A DNA stretch of 62,530 nucleotides from Micractinium sp. NFX-FRZ (GCA_029339195.1 JAPTJF010000378.1:1-62530), one strand, 5' to 3'; counted from the stretch's first letter, positions 46,363 through 58,111 are shown. Made by a program: numbers and translations. Notes: generated by a model from the letters alone, not told the origin.

Positions 46363-49300
46363 TCACAGCTCGCTGCGGTCGGCGCCCGCCTGGGCCGCCC
46401 CCGCCTGCCCCTGCTCCCCCAGCTCGAACAGCAGCTCCAACCAGGCGCGCCTCGCCAGCCGGTACATGGACAGCCTGCATAAATTCAAGGGAGGCGGGTG
46501 TGGCGGAGCAGGTTGGGAGGACGGGGAAGGGCTTAGCCAGCTGGCATTCGTGCAGCAGGCAGGGTGGAGTGTGGAGGGGAGGGGCCCGGGGGAGCAGCGG
46601 CAAGGTGTGTGGGTGGTGCACGATGTGGTGGGTGGTGCCACATGTTGCAGGCAAAGGCAGGCAGGCTCGCCAGGATCCCACCGGCAGCGCTCCACTTCCA
46701 GGCGCTGCTCCGCCTCGCTGGGCAGCCGCCCCCCTTTCCCCCTGCGTGCCAACACCCACGGCTGCTGCTGCTGCTGCTGGCGCTGCTCACGGGAAGTTTT
46801 CGTTGGGTGCGTGCAGATTGCCGTCGGGCAGGCCAAAGGCAAACACGGTGGCGTTGATGCCCAGGTGCTGCTGGAAGGCGGCCAGGGCGGGGATGGTGGC
46901 GCCTGCAGGGGGGCGGGTACGCAGGGACGGCAGGGGTCGGTGCCATTGATAGGTGAGGAGGGCGGGGGTGGGTGGAGCAGGGTGGCTGGTTGGTAGGGAC
47001 GGTAGGGGTGCGGTGGCAAGCAGCCGAGGCGGGCGCATGCGGCAGCAGCCTGCCTCCCGAGGTGGTCAAGAGATCAGGTGGTGCGCGCGACTCGACCAGC
47101 AGGATTGGGCGGGAATATGCCGTTCCAAATGTGGCCTGAGCCCACCCACCCACCAGACCCGCCCGCCCGCCCTGCCCGCCCGCCCTGCCCACCTGAGCGC
47201 ACGTACTTGGGCGGATTGCCCATCAGCGCCGTCAGCACCTGCAGGCGGGCAGGCAGCCGGCCAATGAGGGGACCGGTGACATCAGTCAGTCAATCTTGGC
47301 GGCCGCGCATTCCTCAGCCAAAGCCGTGCACCACAGCGCGCAAGGTGCTGCCACACCACTCCTTCCCTGCAGCAAGTGCACATGCCCCGGCCAGCCCACC
47401 GCTTGCCTTGGCTGCCGCGCGGTTGGCCGTGCTGTCCTTGGGCTGCGAGTAGGGGTGCGCCTTGAACCCCAGCAGCTTGATGGAGGCGTTGCAGGCGCGG
47501 GGCAGGTGCTCCGCCACGTGGGCCTCCAGCAGCGCCTCGATCTGCAGGAAGAAAGCGGTGGGGGGTGTGGCGAGGTGAGATGAGCGAAGAAAGCAGAAGA
47601 GGGGCAAGGGGCCTCCGCCACATGGCCCTCAAGCAGTGCCTCAATCTGCAATCAAGCACACAGGAAGCCGGTGGGCGGGTGGGTGGGTGGGGTGAGGTGA
47701 GCTATACAAAGGCTGAGGAGGGGCGAGGGGTGGGTACTCCGCCACGGCAACCTTCATCAGCGCCTCGATCTGCGCATGGGGTAGGGAGGGGGCATCCTGC
47801 ACTGGGCATGTGCGTGGCGGCGAGGAGCGCTGGCCGGGGAGGAACCATGTGGGCCTCATCTGCCTGCGAATGGCTGGTGTTCAGCTGAGGCGCGATAACA
47901 ACACGCCTGAGAAAGGGCGCGGGGTACGTGCCCTCTGCAAGTGGCTGATCTACTAACAGCAGCCTGACCAGGTTGGTTCGCAAGCCAACCAACCACACCC
48001 CAGCGGCTTGCAAGCTCTCACCTCTCCAGGCGTCTGGTCTGGCACCAGGCGGGCCGCCAGCTTGACAAAGGCCTTGCGGGGCACAATGGTCTTGACTCCC
48101 TCACCCTGGAAGCCGGCTGCACAAGAGGGTGTTGGCAGCAGCAAGGAAGGCAGGAGGCAGCATTGGGTGGGGAAGAGGAGGCAGAGGGGGCAGTGGGAGT
48201 TGGGCTGGGGACCGCGCCTGACGCCGGCCACGCCCTGCTGTCTGTCACCCACCTCAAACCTCCACATCACCAAAAGCCGGTACCGAGCGTGGCCCCCACC
48301 TCCTGCCACCCCTGCCACCCCTGCCACCCCAGCCTTGCCCAAAGAGAGGCGCCTGCCACAGCCGCCCGCCCGGCCAGCCAGCCAGCCCAGCCATCCCTGC
48401 CAGCCAGAGCCGTCCCAGCCAGCCACCCAGCGCTCACTCACATCCCATGCCCACCACCTCCAGCGTGGGGCGGTGCCACAGGCGCTCCAGGCTGGTGAAG
48501 CCCTGCAGGGGGGAGGGCGGGGGCATGGGGCAGGGCAGGGCAGGGTGTGGGCCGATTGGTGGGGCGCAGAGCGCGGGGGCGGCGGTGTGGCAGCGGCGAG
48601 GCAGGCAGGCACCTGGCACAGGCATGAAGCGCTGTGGGTAGGGCAAGCAGCCTGCGCAGTCAGGCACCACCTGTGCAGGGCAGGGCAGGGCGGCTAGCTC
48701 CCTCGCGCTGCCTCCTTGCCACCGGCCACCCCCAGCCACCACACGCTCCCGCTGCCGCCTCACCTCTTCCCCAAACGCCTCGCTGGCGCCCAGCGGGCCC
48801 AGCAGCTCCCGCTGCTCGTCGTAGTTGAAGGCGATCAGGTCGTCCCTGGCGGGTGAGGCGCGAGAAGGGCAGCGGGGGTCAGAGATTGAGGGTCCACAGA
48901 GGGTGCCGTGGCCCCGCCTGACCGGCCAAGGATGAGCCCACCCACAGGCACCACAGGCCACCACCACAGGCACCACAGCAGGCACAGCGCCACACCTGTC
49001 CCGCATCAGTGATGGGCCAAGGGCGCATGCTGTCATGGGAGCGCCTCACCTGCACCCCTCACCCGCACCCACTCTTTGTCAGCCCCACACCACGCAACAC
49101 CCCACAAGGCAAGGCAGGTGCATACACTCAGCGCACGATGCCCACCTGTCGGCATCGGTGATGGGCCGCACGCTGTCGTAAAACCCCTTGACCGCCACCG
49201 AGTGGTTGCCCGCGTGCCACATGCTGGCCAGCAGCTGCGCCAGCGCGCGCGCCGGGTTCTGGATGGCGCCGCCCGCCATGCCGCTGTGCACGTCGGTGCG

Positions 49301-51300
49301 CGCCGTGGTCAGCTCCACCTCCAAAGCCAGGGCGCCCCTGCAGGTGTTGACGCCAGGTGTGGAATACGCAGGGGGTGGGCAGGCTGTCGTGTTGGGTGGG
49401 AGTTGGGTGGGGATGGTGGGGAGCAGAATGGGTGCCGGGAACCGCCGAGGAGTGGCAGCCGGCCACCCCACACCACTTGTCCTCCGCCCCACCTGCCTCC
49501 ATTGCTCACCACGCCTCACTCCGCCCTTGATTGCTGTTTACAACCCTTCCTACCTGCAAACCCTTCCCAGCTTTGCCCCGCCCCAGGTGCAGACCATGCA
49601 GAGAACGAGCCCCAGCGCCAGCCCCGGTTGCTCCTCTCCTCATCCCCACAAACCCACCTCGCCTCACCCACCCACCCCTCCACCCCAGCTCACACCGCCC
49701 ACCTGAGCCCCAGCGCCAGCCCCGGCTGGTTCTCCCCAATCTGCCCGCCGTCCGCCGACAGCACAAAGTCGGCTGCCAGGCTGTCGGCGTGCTGCGCCAG
49801 GAACGGCTCCAGGTGGGGGCTGCCCACCTCCTCCTCCCCCTCCAGCATGATCTTGACGTTGATGGGCAGCAGCTGGGGGGAGGCGCCGGAGCCCCCCTTC
49901 AGGATGGCCTCCAGCGCCTGAGGCACACGGTTGGTGGTGATGGTTGGTGGTGGGGCGGGGCGGTGGACGTGGGGGGGGAGCGTGTGGGGGGAGTAGGCGG
50001 GGTGGGAGTGTGAGACGGTGGTGTGTGGTGTGGTGTGGTGTGGCAGTGCGTGCCACGTGCACATGCAGGTGGGTGGGGCCCCGGCTGATGCAGCCAATGA
50101 GGCGCTGTTCGAGCCTGCCTGCCTGCCTGCCATGTTCGCCGATGCTGCCGCCCCCTCCCTGTGCCCGGCCAGCCAACCAACCTGGATGGGCGGCAGTATC
50201 CCGCTCCCCTTGTCGTCGTCGACTCCACGCCCCCAGAACCGGCCGTTGCGGATCTCCGGCTCAAAGGGCGGCGAGTCCCAGAGGGGCAGGGTGTCCAGGG
50301 CAGGCTGCACGTCGTAGTGGCCTGGACAATGTGGGGGGTGGGGGGGTGAGGGGGCAGGTGCAAAACTCGTGGGGTGACGAGATGGCGGGGCAGGAGAGGC
50401 GGCACGGGACAGGGCTGCGAGGGCTGGCGCATGCAGGCGGTGCGTGCTGTGTGGGCTGCGACCGCCAAGCCACCACGACAGGCGGAGCGAGTGAGGAGGC
50501 AGGCAGGCAGGCAGGCAGGCGGGCGGGCAGGCAGCAGGCAGGAGGGCGCAGGAGGGAGTCCGGGCCACCATATGCAGGAGGGCAGGGTGGCAGACAGGTG
50601 GGCCAGTGGAAGGCAGGCGGGGTGTGCACCCACCGTAGATGAGCGCGGTGGGGGCGCCAGGCGGTGCGTGCAGGTAGTCGGCATACACCACGGGGCGGGG
50701 GCCCTCGGTGGGCAGGATCCTCACATTCTGCAAAGGCTTGGTCAATGGTTGTAAGAAGCAGCAGCGCAGCACGGCGCACTACAGAAAGTGGCCTGCTACA
50801 GCAGGCTTACTCTGCAGCCCTCCCCTCCCCCCACGCACATGAGCCCACCAAGCACGCCCTCTGGGCAGCGCCCAGCCCCAGCAGCGCACCTCCAGCCCCG
50901 CAGCCTTGAGCCGCCGCTGCAGCCAGCCGGCGGCAGCCAGCAGGTCTCCGTGGTTCTCTGGCAGGGAGGAGACGGAGGGGAGGGCAGCCAGCTCCAGCAA
51001 GTCGCGGTTGTACTCGTCATCGCCGCTGGAGGCGGGCGAAAAGAAAACACAGGGACAGGTGAGTGGCAGCGGCGGCGGCGGCAACGGTGGCAAGAGAGCA
51101 GCGGCGGGGGCGGGGGCGGCAGGGGTTTCGCGCCAGCTGCGGCGGCCAAGAAGCAGCCGGATGACAGCGGCGCGACACGCGCACGCCGTCCTGACGCACC
51201 GGGAGGCCAGGAAGCTGAGAGCGGCTTGCTTCTGATCGGGGGCGGCCGCGCAGGTCAGGAAGGCGGCTGCCAGAGCAGCCAGCCAGAGTCGTGAGCGCAT
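46363..51300 (-). CDS. M20-family dipeptidase/carboxypeptidase with signal peptide
   Basis: Thirteen exons: 51300-51200, 51025-50890, 50727-50634, 50321-50182, 49917-49703, 49337-49146, 48845-48764, 48502-48442, 48116-48022, 47541-47407, 47238-47193, 46902-46791 and 46474-46363, coding 506 aa. A hydrophobic signal peptide opens the protein (LWLAALAAAFLTCAAA). Di-zinc site landmarks: GHYDVQP, GRGVDDDKG, MLEGEEEVGSPHLEPFL, ARTDVHSGMAGGAIQNPARA in the lid, and GLPDGNLHAPNENFP near the end. The layout is that of CNDP/DUG1-like and PM20D-type enzymes, which cleave dipeptides or N-acyl amino acids. The signal peptide points to a vacuolar or secreted form. Intron 10 appears to be GC-AG (AAG then GCAAGC), because the only alternative GT breaks phase. 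Introns 9 and 5 hold copies of neighbouring exon ends. Confidence 0.92.
47605..47652 (-). repeat. Decayed copy 1 of the start of M20 exon 10
   Basis: On the minus strand this codes QIEALLEGHVAEAPCP, against the true exon start IEALLEAHVAEHLPR at 47541. It lies about 107 bases upstream of that exon in intron 9 and follows an AG-like acceptor. Confidence 0.8.
47740..47776 (-). repeat. Decayed copy 2 of the start of M20 exon 10
   Basis: On the minus strand this codes QIEALMKVAVAEYPP, a second degraded version of the same exon start, about 124 bases beyond copy 1. Together with the real exon this makes a regular three-step ladder in intron 9. Confidence 0.75.
49606..49640 (-). repeat. Decayed copy of the 3' end of M20 exon 5
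   Basis: GAGCCCCAGCGCCAGCCCCG (plus-strand reading) is shared exactly with the end of exon 5 at about 49705-49724, 99 bases away. The copy lies in intron 5. Confidence 0.75.
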
Positions 51301-52622
51301 GGCAGTGTCGGAGTGCGATCAGCGCCAAAAGGTTGCCCGTGCGAGAACCCTTGGGGAGGCCTAGGTGGCAGGCGGCGGTGCGCCGAGCCGTACCCATGTA
51401 CTGCGCCTCTGATATGCTTCATTGGGAGAGTGGACGTTGAATACTACCACAGCCAGGCCCCTGGATGTTATGATCACAGCGCAGGAGCCAGGTTTGGCGG
51501 CCCAGAATGGCAGCTTCCATAATTTGAACAATTCACCCCGCCATGTGCGGTGTGATAAGGGGGCACAGAATGACGGGGCACGCCCTGGTGCCTGTGCCGC
51601 CAATTGCTTTGCTGCACTTAATCTTATGTTTTGGTGAGTTCCACGTACACGGTGAGACACAGGCTCCTGGATGGCAGGAGAGTGCCAGGTGAGCAAGCAA
51701 GGAAGGGAGAGCAGGGGCGGCAGGCTGAACTGATGCAGCGGGGCTGATTGGGACGTAATAAAGAGAAAAGTTCTCATCACAGACTTCGCTTGCAGCATGC
51801 TCACCATCAAGTAATTATCAAGCACAAGGCACAAACATGGGTGATGCGCGGGTTGGCAGGCCCAGCTCTCTTCCTCAAGCTGCTCAATTGGGGGCAGTGC
51901 GGGACGACGGCACAGGCAGCGGCCAGCCCGGGGAGTACGGGTGGGTGCTGGAGACTGCCACAGTCAGGTTGAAACCCGATCACAGAAGGCTGCACCATCC
52001 AATCATGACAGGCGGGGCGCACCGCAGAAGCCTACGGCAAGCCAGCTACCGGGCGCTCCGCATGCCGCCGCCGCCACCACCACCCACCATCACGCCACGC
52101 TGCACACAGCCCGACAACTTCCTGCCGCCCTGCCGATCTGCATATGAACCTGTCAACGTGCTGGCACCTACAGCGCCAGGAGCAGGCCGGCTGCAGCGCT
52201 GTGCCACTTGGGCTGTGCCCATTCGCCCCATCACCCTGGCCAGCCACCCACAGGCCGCGCCCTGCGTTGAGTCAGCCCCCGCGGCACCCACACGTGAAAG
52301 CGGCACTCCAGTCCGACTCCGGACTGCTCTAGCATGTCCGGAGCCTTACCGCCTGCCCAGCTGGCGGAGAGGGCGCGGACTTTCCCCGCGCCCCGCTCTA
52401 TAAAACCAGCTCGCAACACTTAATTACCGCCACATTACTCTCGCACTAGAGAAGCACCCACCTGGGATCACTTCTGGGCGCTCCTCCCGACTGCTGCCAC
52501 CCCGCCGGCTGCCCCCGCCGCCGCCCTTCCTGCCCCCCCGTGTGCCGACTCATCCACTAGGCCCTCACTCTGCCACCCCTCCTTTCAATCGCCCTTCTTT
52601 CGGCCCGTGTCAAGTGAAAGAC
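51301..52622. promoter_or_regulatory. Divergent upstream region, M20 and LPMO genes
   Basis: 1.3 kb with a lower GC content. The first 100 bases share a segment (CTTGGGGAGGC-TA-GTGGCAGG, then GTGCGCCGAGCCGT) with 58637-58675 near the Cys-rich genes. No gene was recognised. The right end holds the LPMO promoter. Confidence 0.45.
52398..52406 (+). promoter_or_regulatory. TATA box of the LPMO gene
   Basis: CTATAAAAC in an otherwise GC-rich context, 217 bases upstream of the start codon. It is the clearest TATA-like element in the window. Confidence 0.55.
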
Positions 52623-54919
52623 ATGCCCCGGCGCGCAGTGCTTTCCCTGGCAGCAGCCTTGCTGGCTGCCTGCTGCCTGCCGCCGGCCGCCGGCCACGGC
52701 ATGCTGGAGGCGCCCCTTGCCCGCAACGTGCTCTCCAAGCAGGCAGGCTTCCAATATGACCCCCAGAGCTTCAGCGCCGGAGGTGAGGGGACGAGAGGGG
52801 GGAGTGTGAGAGGGAGCGGGCGGGGGAGTGCAGGCTGAGGGCCCGGGGATGGCAGGCGGCCGGCATGTGGCGTCGACGGAGGGCTGTATGTCACCAGCAG
52901 CCACATTGCATCCCGACTGCCCCTTCATGGCCCCCACCTCCGCCCCCACCCCTCTTCCTCTTCCAGGCACCGGCGTGGTTGGTGCCGGCGGCGCCACCTG
53001 GCCGGCGGGCCAGCACGGCGTGTGCGGCGACCCCGCGCCCTCCGACCGCCCCCACGAGGCAGGGGGCCGCTTCTACAGCGGCGCCGTGACCGGCACCTAC
53101 ATTGAGGGCCAAGTGGCCAACCTGACTGTGCGCCTCACAGCCAACCACATGGGGCGCATGGAGTTCCGCATCTGCCGTGTGCAAGGCACTGATGCGGCCA
53201 GCGAGAGGGCGCAGCTCACCGAGGGCTGCCTGAACCAGCACCAGCTGGTGCAGGCCGACGCACCCGGGGCGCAGGTGGGCGGGGAGTGGGTGGAGGCATG
53301 GGGGCGGGGTGGGGTGTGCCTGCGGGCAGGAAGGGGGGCAGCGGGAAGGCACTTGGCTGCAGCCACGCTGCGTGCGTGGCACCCAACTCTCTGTTTCTGC
53401 TCACCCACACCTCCCCATACTTGACGCCCCCCTCTGCCCCCACCTCCACCCGCCTGCCCGCAGGCCCCAGGCCAGAGCTACTGGTTCGTCAAGCCAGGCA
53501 TCTTCATGTTCAACATGCCCTACCAGCTGCCGCAGGTGAGGCAGTGCGGGGTGCTGGGCGGTTGATTGAGCCTGCACATGCGTGTGGCAGGGCAGGTGAG
53601 GGCCAGGCGTTCTACCCAGCTTGTGCAGGCGGGTTGGGGCCGGCAGCAGCTCGTCAGCCCGGGCAGGTGGGAGGAGCACGGGCAGAAGCAAGAGCTGTGC
53701 ATCCCTGGCCTCCCTCCCCTCCCCTCCCCTCCACCCACACCCTCCCTCCCTCCCTGCCTCCCCTCCCCTGTCCACCCCTGCAGGGCCTGACCTGCGACGG
53801 CGCCACCGCCAAGTGCATCCTGCAGTGGTGGTGGATCACCGGCAACAGCTGCGACCCCCCCAGCACACCCCCAGAGTACTCCAACCCCCAGCTGGGCACC
53901 TGCGGCACACCCAATACAAACTACCCAGAGGAGGTGTGTGGCTGCGCTGTGCTGCCTGCTGTGCCTGCTGGCTGTGCCTGCTGTACCTGCTGAGCCTGCC
54001 GTGCCTGCCGGGCTGTGCCTGCTGTGCCCGCTGTGGTTGCTGATGGCGACAGCCGAGCTCACCTCCCTGCCCCCCCCCCCACTAATTGCGCGCAGTTTTG
54101 GAACTGTGCCGACATCCGCATCCTGCCAGCTGGCAGCGGCGGCGACCCGCCCCTCAGCTCCCCACCCCCAGCGGCAAGCTCTCCGCCTCCTGCCACCAGC
54201 TCCCCACCCCCACCCTCGCCCCGCCCCTCCCCGCCTCCTCCCTCGCCCCGCCCCTCCCCACCCCCGCCCTCACCCCGCCCTCCCCGCCCCTCTCCTCCGC
54301 CTCCGGCCCCCACCACTCGCCCCTCTCCTCCGCCCAGCCCCACCGCCGTCGTGCGCAGCCCTCCCCCGCCCAAAAGCCCCAGCCCTCCCCCGCCCAAAAG
54401 CCCCAGCCCGCCCCCGCCCAAGAGCCCCAGCCCGCCCCCACCCAAGACCACCACCCCTCCTCCCCCTGCACTCGCCGTCGTCGCCCCCGCCACCTTCTGC
54501 GCCAGCAAGGCACCTGGCTTCTATGCCGACATCAGTAACGGCTGCAAGAGCTACTATAGATGCGCCGAGGCGGGTGCCTGGTACTTCCAGTGCGCCCCTG
54601 GGCTGCTGTTCGACCAGGTGGGTGGGAGGGTGGGGATCAATTGGGGAACAGCACGCCAGCCGGGCGGCTGCCAGATGGGCCTGCGCTGCACAGTGCCTGG
54701 TGCTGGCGTCACACGCGGCCCTGCCTGTGCCTGTGCGCTCACCCCAGGCAACTCCCTGCCAGCTGGCGGCTGGATCCTTGCGGCACCACTCACCCCCCCC
54801 CGTTCTGGCCCCTTCCCCCCACCCCCGCCCAACCACCGCAGGCCACCACTGCCTGCGACTACCCCGCCAACGTGCAGTGCCCCTCGGCCGCCCGCAGGAT
54901 GCGCAAGATGAAGCTGTGA
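52623..54919 (+). CDS. AA15-type lytic polysaccharide monooxygenase with Pro-rich linker and chitin-binding domain
   Basis: Six exons: 52623-52782, 52967-53274, 53464-53535, 53784-53933, 54096-54617 and 54842-54919, coding 429 aa. The signal peptide (residues 1-24) ends in PAAG, so cleavage exposes His25 as the first residue, the copper-binding histidine brace of LPMOs. The second brace His is probably H114 in LTANHMGRMEFRIC. AA15 landmarks follow: QHGVCGDP, GQSYWFVKPG, CILQWWWITGNSC, and FWNCADIRI with the axial aromatic residue. A Ser-Pro/Pro-rich linker (about residues 240-355), like hydroxyproline wall proteins, leads to a six-Cys chitin-binding type 2 module (FCASKAPGFYADISNGCKSY, then YRCAEAG and FDQATTACDYP). 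AA15 enzymes cut chitin or cellulose oxidatively. Here it may remodel the alga's own glucosamine-containing wall. It carries a TATA box and a TGTAA signal at 55214. Confidence 0.9.
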
Positions 54920-55900
54920 GCAACCACAGCGCGGGCATGCACCCAGCCATACAGCCACCCATCCATACATCCAGCTGCAGCCGGTCAGTGTGTCTCGGGT
55001 GGCACGGCACCAATCTTCCTGAACCTCCTCCTACAAGTCCACGCCGGCCGTGTGGCAGGCAGCTGCAACATGCTGCCCGCCGGGCCGGGGCACAGCTGGG
55101 AGCAACTGGAGGCTGTGCATGCACTCTGCCGTGCGCTGCTGCTGCACACAAATGCATGCAAGCTCGAACCCAAGCCCTGCCCTCACCTGTTGTTCTTGGA
55201 CCATCCAAGATTTTGTAAGCAACGATGGCTAACCTGTGACAGACAAGTGCACGGGGGGCTTGGTCAGGGGTGGCGGTCTGTGCTCGGGCAGGGCAGTAAG
55301 ACAAAATTGTTGCCGCCACACGTCGCTAGCAATGGCGGCTTTCTTGTGTGATGCAAGCGTCAGGCTTGCAGGCGACCGGCTACAGGTTTGAGCTGCCTGC
55401 AGCCGCCTCTACGGCTGCCTGCAGCTGCTGCCGACGCGCCGACCTGCCGATCGCATGCTCTGTTTGCAACTGGGACATCACAATCAAACAAGAACAGTGA
55501 ATCAGATCACGATTTGGACACGGCAGCCTGTGCCTGAGGCCGAGCCCGTTTTTTCGAGCTGGTCAGCGCATGCAGGCAGCTTTGCAGGGGGCTGTGCGGG
55601 ACGGCGGCACGGGCAGCAGCCCACCCCGGAACCGCAGGCACCTGCTCTCCACTCTGGCCCCGCCCCACCTCCCGTCCGCCCGGTCACCACGCCGCTTGCA
55701 AGACACATCAACCCAAAGCCATTGCAGCGCGTTGCAAGTGACGTGAAGTTGCGCTGAAGGTGCATGTTCCGGAGGCTAGAAGAGGGCCGCAGCTGAGCCT
55801 CATTCAACCATCTCTAATTCAACATCAACCTCTGCATCACCAGAAGCAACTTGTTTTAAAAAAACCCACCGGCTCTTGAAAGCGTCAAGTGACGCTCGGA
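54920..55900. promoter_or_regulatory. 3' region of the LPMO gene and upstream copy 1 of the Cys-rich array
   Basis: TGTAA at 55214-55218 ends the LPMO gene. From about 55288 the sequence is closely shared with 58681 onward and, more weakly, with 61906 onward: CGCCACACGTCGCTAGCAAT, then the TTTGAGCTGCCTGCAGCCGC block, and the GTGACGTGAAGTTGCGCTGA block just before the gene. It is the duplicated promoter unit of the array. Confidence 0.65.
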
Positions 55901-58111
55901 ATGAAGCGCACCTCGTCCGCCGGCCTGCTGGCTGCGGCCCTGTTAATCTGCGGTGAGCCCTGCCATCTGCCGCAGGGGGGCGCAGAAGGGCATGTGCCTT
56001 GCCTGCCGCTTCGCCGCGTGGCAGGCCTGCCGCTCTCGAGAGCGCCGGCCGTCCTGGTCGTTATCCCCCTGATATCCACCCCAAACACCGCACCGGGCCC
56101 AATTCGGTGCATTTATTGCATGCAACTGACACGGGCCAGCCAGGCTGATGATGGATGCGCTCCCGCCCCTCCCCGCCGCCGCCTGCAGGCCTCGCCGCCG
56201 CCGCCGCTGCCTGCACCACCCAGCCCGATGCTTGGACCGATGGCAGCGGGTGCAAGACGTGCAGCGCGGATGGCCAGACCTGCGAGGAGTGCTGGGAGTA
56301 CCATGGGCTGAGCTCGGCGGGGGAGTGCGTCAAGGTGCGGCCAGGCGGGGGCAGCTCGGACCCACCTGGCCTCGTACCATCAATGCCAAGAGCATGTTGA
56401 GATGAGGGGTCCCTCCCCTCAAACCAGCCAGCATGGTGATTACTGCTTCTGGGTGGGCGGCGGCATGGGTGACAGTGAGGGCAGCAGTCTGCGCAGATCA
56501 GACTGTGACCCCCAAAGCAGATGTGCCCGTCGGCGCCCAAGCTCGCCTCCTAACCCAGACATCTCTTGCAAGCTGCCTGCCAACCCGCCCTCTCGCCAAA
56601 AATGCCACCGCTTTGCAGTGCACCGTGGAGCATGCTCTCCCCGAGATGTGCAGCGAGCCATCATCATCCTGCTCCCAAGAGTGCCTCCTCTGCGATGGCG
56701 ACGAACCCTCCTTCTGCTATGAATGCACAGACATGCGGTACACCAGCGGAAGGACTAAGCCGACCTTAGTGTCTGGTACCGTGCCCTACTTCGCAAACGA
56801 GCTTGGCGAGTGCGTTGCGGTGAGGCATAGGGCCAGCCGCCCGCGGTGGTGGGTGGGCTGGGGTGGATGCATTGGGGTGGAGTGGGTGAGCGTGTGTGCG
56901 AGGGGGGTGCCACCCAAGTGGCAGTGCCAGTGGTGCCAGCGGCCCCATGGGGGTGGCGGGCGCGGGCACGGGCTGTGGCTGTGCTGGGCTATGCCTGTTA
57001 TATATCATTAATATATAATGATATATATTATATATATCAATATATATATATATTGATATATATATATTATATCAATAATATCAATAATATATTATCAGCA
57101 CGGCAGCGTGCAGTTTACGTTACATTGGAGATTATTCGTTAAATGCTGGTGCTATGTAGCAGGTGTGCCGCTGTGTGCACACCACCCTAGATGACACGTT
57201 GGCGGGTGCCCTTGGCATGACTCGGCTTTTCGTAAGCTGCCTTGCCTGCTGCCTCACCCGTCCGCCCACCCTGCCACCCGCCCACCCACCTGCAGTGCAA
57301 CACCTCCACTGGATGCGCCGCGTGTGCCAGCCTCAATGGCACCTGCACCGCTTGCGATGACGACTCTTTCCTGCTGGATGGGGAGTGTGTCAGCTGCACC
57401 GAGACGGGCGACCCACAGTGCACGCGCTGCCAGCTGGGCAGCGACGGCGCCCCCGTCTGCACGGGCTGCACCTATATGGAGTACTTCCTCGACCCCGCCA
57501 CCAACACCTGTGCGCCGGTGAGTGGGCGCCTCGCCCCTTGCCCGCCCGCCTGCCTCATGTGCCTGCCGCCCCGCCAACTGATTCCCCTTCTTGCTCGAAC
57601 CGCATGGCGCAAAACCACGGCCCGCCCTGCGCACCTTGCCTCCTGGCCGCCTGCCGGTGCACGCACCCCCCCTTCCCCCTCGTGCCCACACCTTTGCGCG
57701 CCAATGCCTACTTTCTGGCCTGCCTGCTGCCTTGCCCGCCCAATGTACTCGACTGTCCACCTGCCTGCCTGCCTGCCCACGTACTGGCGGCAATCCCCCT
57801 GGCCCTCCTCCCCCATTCTCTCACTCCCCACCCGCGTCCCCTTCCCTGCCCTGCCCGCCCTGCAGTGCTCCCCCGGCTGCCTCACGTGCGAGTCCGCCAC
57901 CAACTGCACCCTGTGCGCTTACAATGGAGTCGCTTATGAGCTGCCCAACGGGCAGTGCATGCTCTGCGCCGTCCCCGGATGCACCCTCTGCCGCGGCGAT
58001 CCAGCCACCTGCACGGCGTGCGAGGCGGGGAAGAAGTATGACCAAGCTAGCAATGCCTGTGTGCCGTGCACGGAAGAGGACAAGCAGACGATTTCTTCTT
58101 GCAGTGAGTGA
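55901..58111 (+). CDS. Cys-rich secreted protein, array copy 1
   Basis: Five exons: 55901-55952, 56189-56334, 56619-56819, 57296-57517 and 57866-58111, coding 288 aa. Signal peptide from MKRTSSAGLLAAALLICG with an Ala-rich continuation. The mature part is a string of C-x-x-C units (CKTCSADGQTCEEC, CLLCDGDEPSFCYEC, CAACASLNGTCTAC, CTRCQLGSDGAPVC, CTLCRGDPATCTAC), the pattern of furin-like/growth-factor-receptor Cys-rich repeats. Exons 3, 4 and 5 each begin with a TGC Cys codon in phase 0, so each exon is a separable module. Copy 2 starts four residues earlier (MTLGMKR); here that ATG is GTG, so translation should begin at the next Met. The function is unknown; an extracellular or wall-associated role is inferred. 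Intron 3 holds an AT-rich island. TGTAA lies at 58425. Confidence 0.8.
56998..57097. repeat. AT-rich palindromic island
   Basis: About 100 bases almost wholly A and T in a GC-rich genome. It contains a near-perfect palindrome (TATCAATATAT mirrored by ATATATTGATA, centred near 57043) and then an ATCAATA tandem repeat. It lies in intron 3 of array copy 1 and is absent from the matching intron of copy 2. Confidence 0.85.
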
